From assembly GCF_000315625.1 (NCBI RefSeq), contig NW_005434661.1, forward strand, positions 1-43,343: a stretch of 43,343 nucleotides of DNA, in the 5' to 3' direction. Position numbers and translations under genes: made by a program. The DNA comes from Guillardia theta CCMP2712 (lineage: Eukaryota; Cryptophyceae; Pyrenomonadales; Geminigeraceae). The notes under the pieces are model-generated. The model saw only the letters and a list, made by a program, of their open reading frames with translations, did no database searches and was not told the DNA's origin. Below are positions 42,324 to 43,343 of this stretch, in pieces (position 1 is the first letter of the stretch; each line of letters opens with the position of its first letter).

Positions 42324-42385
42324 AACTGCCGTCGTATGATTGAGAGCCGCGACTCTCCGTCATACAACGGCAGTTGTTTTTTTTT
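42324..42385. other. Near-perfect 52-nt hairpin followed by T9
   Basis: Left arm aactgccgtcgtatga (42324-42339) pairs with tcatacaacggcagtt (42360-42375) with one mismatch. The interior gagagccgcgactctc is itself a near-palindrome, so almost the whole element folds. A run of nine T (42377-42385) follows on plus. Confidence 0.85.
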
Positions 42386-42489
42386 GCCAAATTGTCTTCG
42401 GATGTTGTTGGAGCCTTACATGAATCCTACCAAATGATGCCAGTCAGTCACTTCAATGATCACATGTCGTAAACATCGGATCATAATGG

Positions 42490-42589
42490 AGGCAGGCACC
42501 GGGCAGGCAGGCAGGCAGGGAATTAGGCATCGAGTCCCGAGGGACGCAGTCTGGGTAGGGAGGGGGCGACAACAATCATTGAATTCACC
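42490..42589 (-). ncRNA. Possible omega-RNA region 3' of the Fanzor-like gene
   Basis: TnpB and Fanzor guide RNAs are commonly encoded at or beyond the 3' end of the nuclease gene, which here is just left of 42590. The patch is G-rich on plus (ggcaggcaggcaggcagg) and includes a stem-loop, gtcccgagggac at 42534-42545. This is inference from position and structure only. Confidence 0.25.
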
Positions 42590-43343
42590 TCAGGGGCGAC
42601 GTAGGTGATTCGGTCTTTCAGGAAACACATTGAAACAAGTGAGTATATTCAGTGCAGCATTCAAGTCCCTGGATTTGATCGGCTTTCCTTTACAGCTGTC
42701 ACGATAACAGTTAGATGAAAAGGTGAATTACAGGAGTATACAAAACTTGACATTACCTCGATGATCTGCAAAATTTCAATCCTCGTACTTCACTTTTCCT
42801 TGTTTTCAACCTACAGGTCTCGTCTGGTTCTTTCCCTGTATTTTCAATCCGTCGAAGCACATCGAGCTCAGAACCACAATCGTTACAGCACTTGGTAGTA
42901 CGGTATTCGTCAACATCTACGACTCTGTAGTGATTCTCGAATCTTCTTCTTATCCACCTGACCGGTACAGGCCTTTCTCCTCGACGTCCTGTAGACGGGA
43001 ACCTTGCATTTCCATATGCGATAACAGGTTCTATTTCTCCCTTTCCTTTCATTGTACGGATAAACCTGTCGACTGACTTTCGTTTCGAAATGTAGATGTC
43101 GAATTTCATCCTGGCGTATTTTCGCTTTGAATAATGCGAAGTTAACTCCTCCCAATGACTTGTAACTGCAAGAAGATAGTCTTCGAATCTTGATAGACTG
43201 CCGCCAGACTTACTCGAGAACCCCTTGAGATAGTGCAATGTCGATTGAATATCTTGATCCCACGTCTTTCTTTTCTTTTTATTGCGATTCAGATGTGACT
43301 CGTGATAATATTGTTTTCTCGAAAACTGAAATCTTTTTCTGAT
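42590..43343 (-). CDS. Fanzor/TnpB-like RuvC nuclease, 3' part (runs off right edge)
   Basis: Exon 43343-42757 is open to the window edge, then a 61-nt intron (42756-42696), then exon 42695-42590 ending in TGA. The product has basic helices (YYHESHLNRNKKKRKTWDQD, SKRKYARMKFDIYISKRKSV), then EPVIAYGNARFPS, the strand HYRVVDVDEYRTTK, a zinc-ribbon CC-x2-C ... FC-x3-SC, and KSRDLNAALNI, the RuvC-III D-x-N-A-A-x-N-I motif. DEYRTTK before the zinc ribbon holds the relocated catalytic Glu reported for Fanzors. VRGLKFC before the second zinc pair is also typical. The RuvC-I Asp would lie beyond the edge. Fanzors are eukaryotic RNA-guided DNA endonucleases carried by transposons. No frame damage is visible in this part. 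Confidence 0.85.

Larger units (their letters stand above)
41738..42589. other. Intergenic flank of the Fanzor-like gene
   Basis: I see no gene I would support; an open frame at 41896-42117 (73 codons) is unconvincing. The stretch includes taccggtac and ggggtcggtgg words like the dispersed repeats (42150-42200), a catgatgtga direct repeat (about 42255-42275), a long hairpin (42324-42375) and a structured G-rich patch (42490-42580). Confidence 0.45.

Noticed and set aside
1-43343. CRISPR arrays, rRNA genes, tRNA genes, bacterial operons
   Set aside because: No regularly spaced repeat-spacer pattern; no rRNA-like block; no cloverleaf with a T-arm that I could complete. Introns and leaders show a eukaryotic nuclear genome.

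Overview
This window looks like nuclear DNA of a cryptophyte alga, most probably Guillardia theta or a close relative. The evidence is indirect. Genes are dense and cut by many short GT-AG introns, mostly about 45-115 bases. Several proteins start with an ER signal peptide followed by a plastid-type transit region that begins with Phe (for example TEAFAP and SLGFMP), the routing used by complex red-lineage plastids. There is an interstitial block of plant-type telomere repeat (TAAACCC), and a Fanzor-like gene at the right edge; a Fanzor from G. theta has been studied, but I cannot tell whether this is that copy. Exon chains were joined by eye from reading frame and splice-site phase. Three were summed completely and come out as whole numbers of codons: 409, 869 and 1072 residues.

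Layout, left to right. 1-482 is the 5' part of an unknown gene (-). 483-1596 holds a 19-bp tandem repeat, a telomeric block and decayed copies of both. 1597-4365 (-) is a 19-exon P-loop GTPase resembling the IFI44 family. 4753-8274 (+) is an 18-exon USP14/Ubp6-type deubiquitinase that begins with a signal peptide. 8336-9043 (-) carries a PH-like domain. 9813-11128 (+) is a nucleoredoxin-like protein with a WCPAY active site. 11377-12788 (-) is a plastid-targeted DUF3598-like protein. 13811-14549 (+) is mitochondrial uS17m, and 14730-16188 (-) is succinyl-CoA ligase alpha.

After a repeat-rich gap containing a 24-copy heptamer array come an unknown membrane protein with a Cys-containing ectodomain (18054-19592, +), a casein kinase 1-like kinase with a plastid-type leader (19676-21577, -), an SLX9-like ribosome biogenesis factor (22447-23260, +), a Tat-type thylakoid lumen protein (23542-24381, +) and a large protein resembling the ciliary CFAP92 family (24398-27922, -). 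A 2.3 kb gene-free stretch with a GC-rich island and inverted repeats follows. Next are a plastid-targeted octotricopeptide/RAP protein (30196-34058, +), a coiled-coil protein whose introns are mostly microsatellites (34205-39938, -), a smaller coiled-coil gene with a duplicated exon-intron unit (40656-41737, -), a long hairpin (42324-42375) and the 3' part of the Fanzor-like gene (42590-43343, -).

Many neighbouring genes are convergent with very short gaps (16 to about 250 bases). Functions lean towards organelle biology: plastid RNA control, plastid redox and kinase candidates, mitochondrial translation and the TCA cycle, plus one or two ciliary candidates. The most interesting items are the secretory-leader deubiquitinase, which could serve protein import into the periplastid compartment, and the Fanzor-like nuclease with structured DNA beyond its 3' end.
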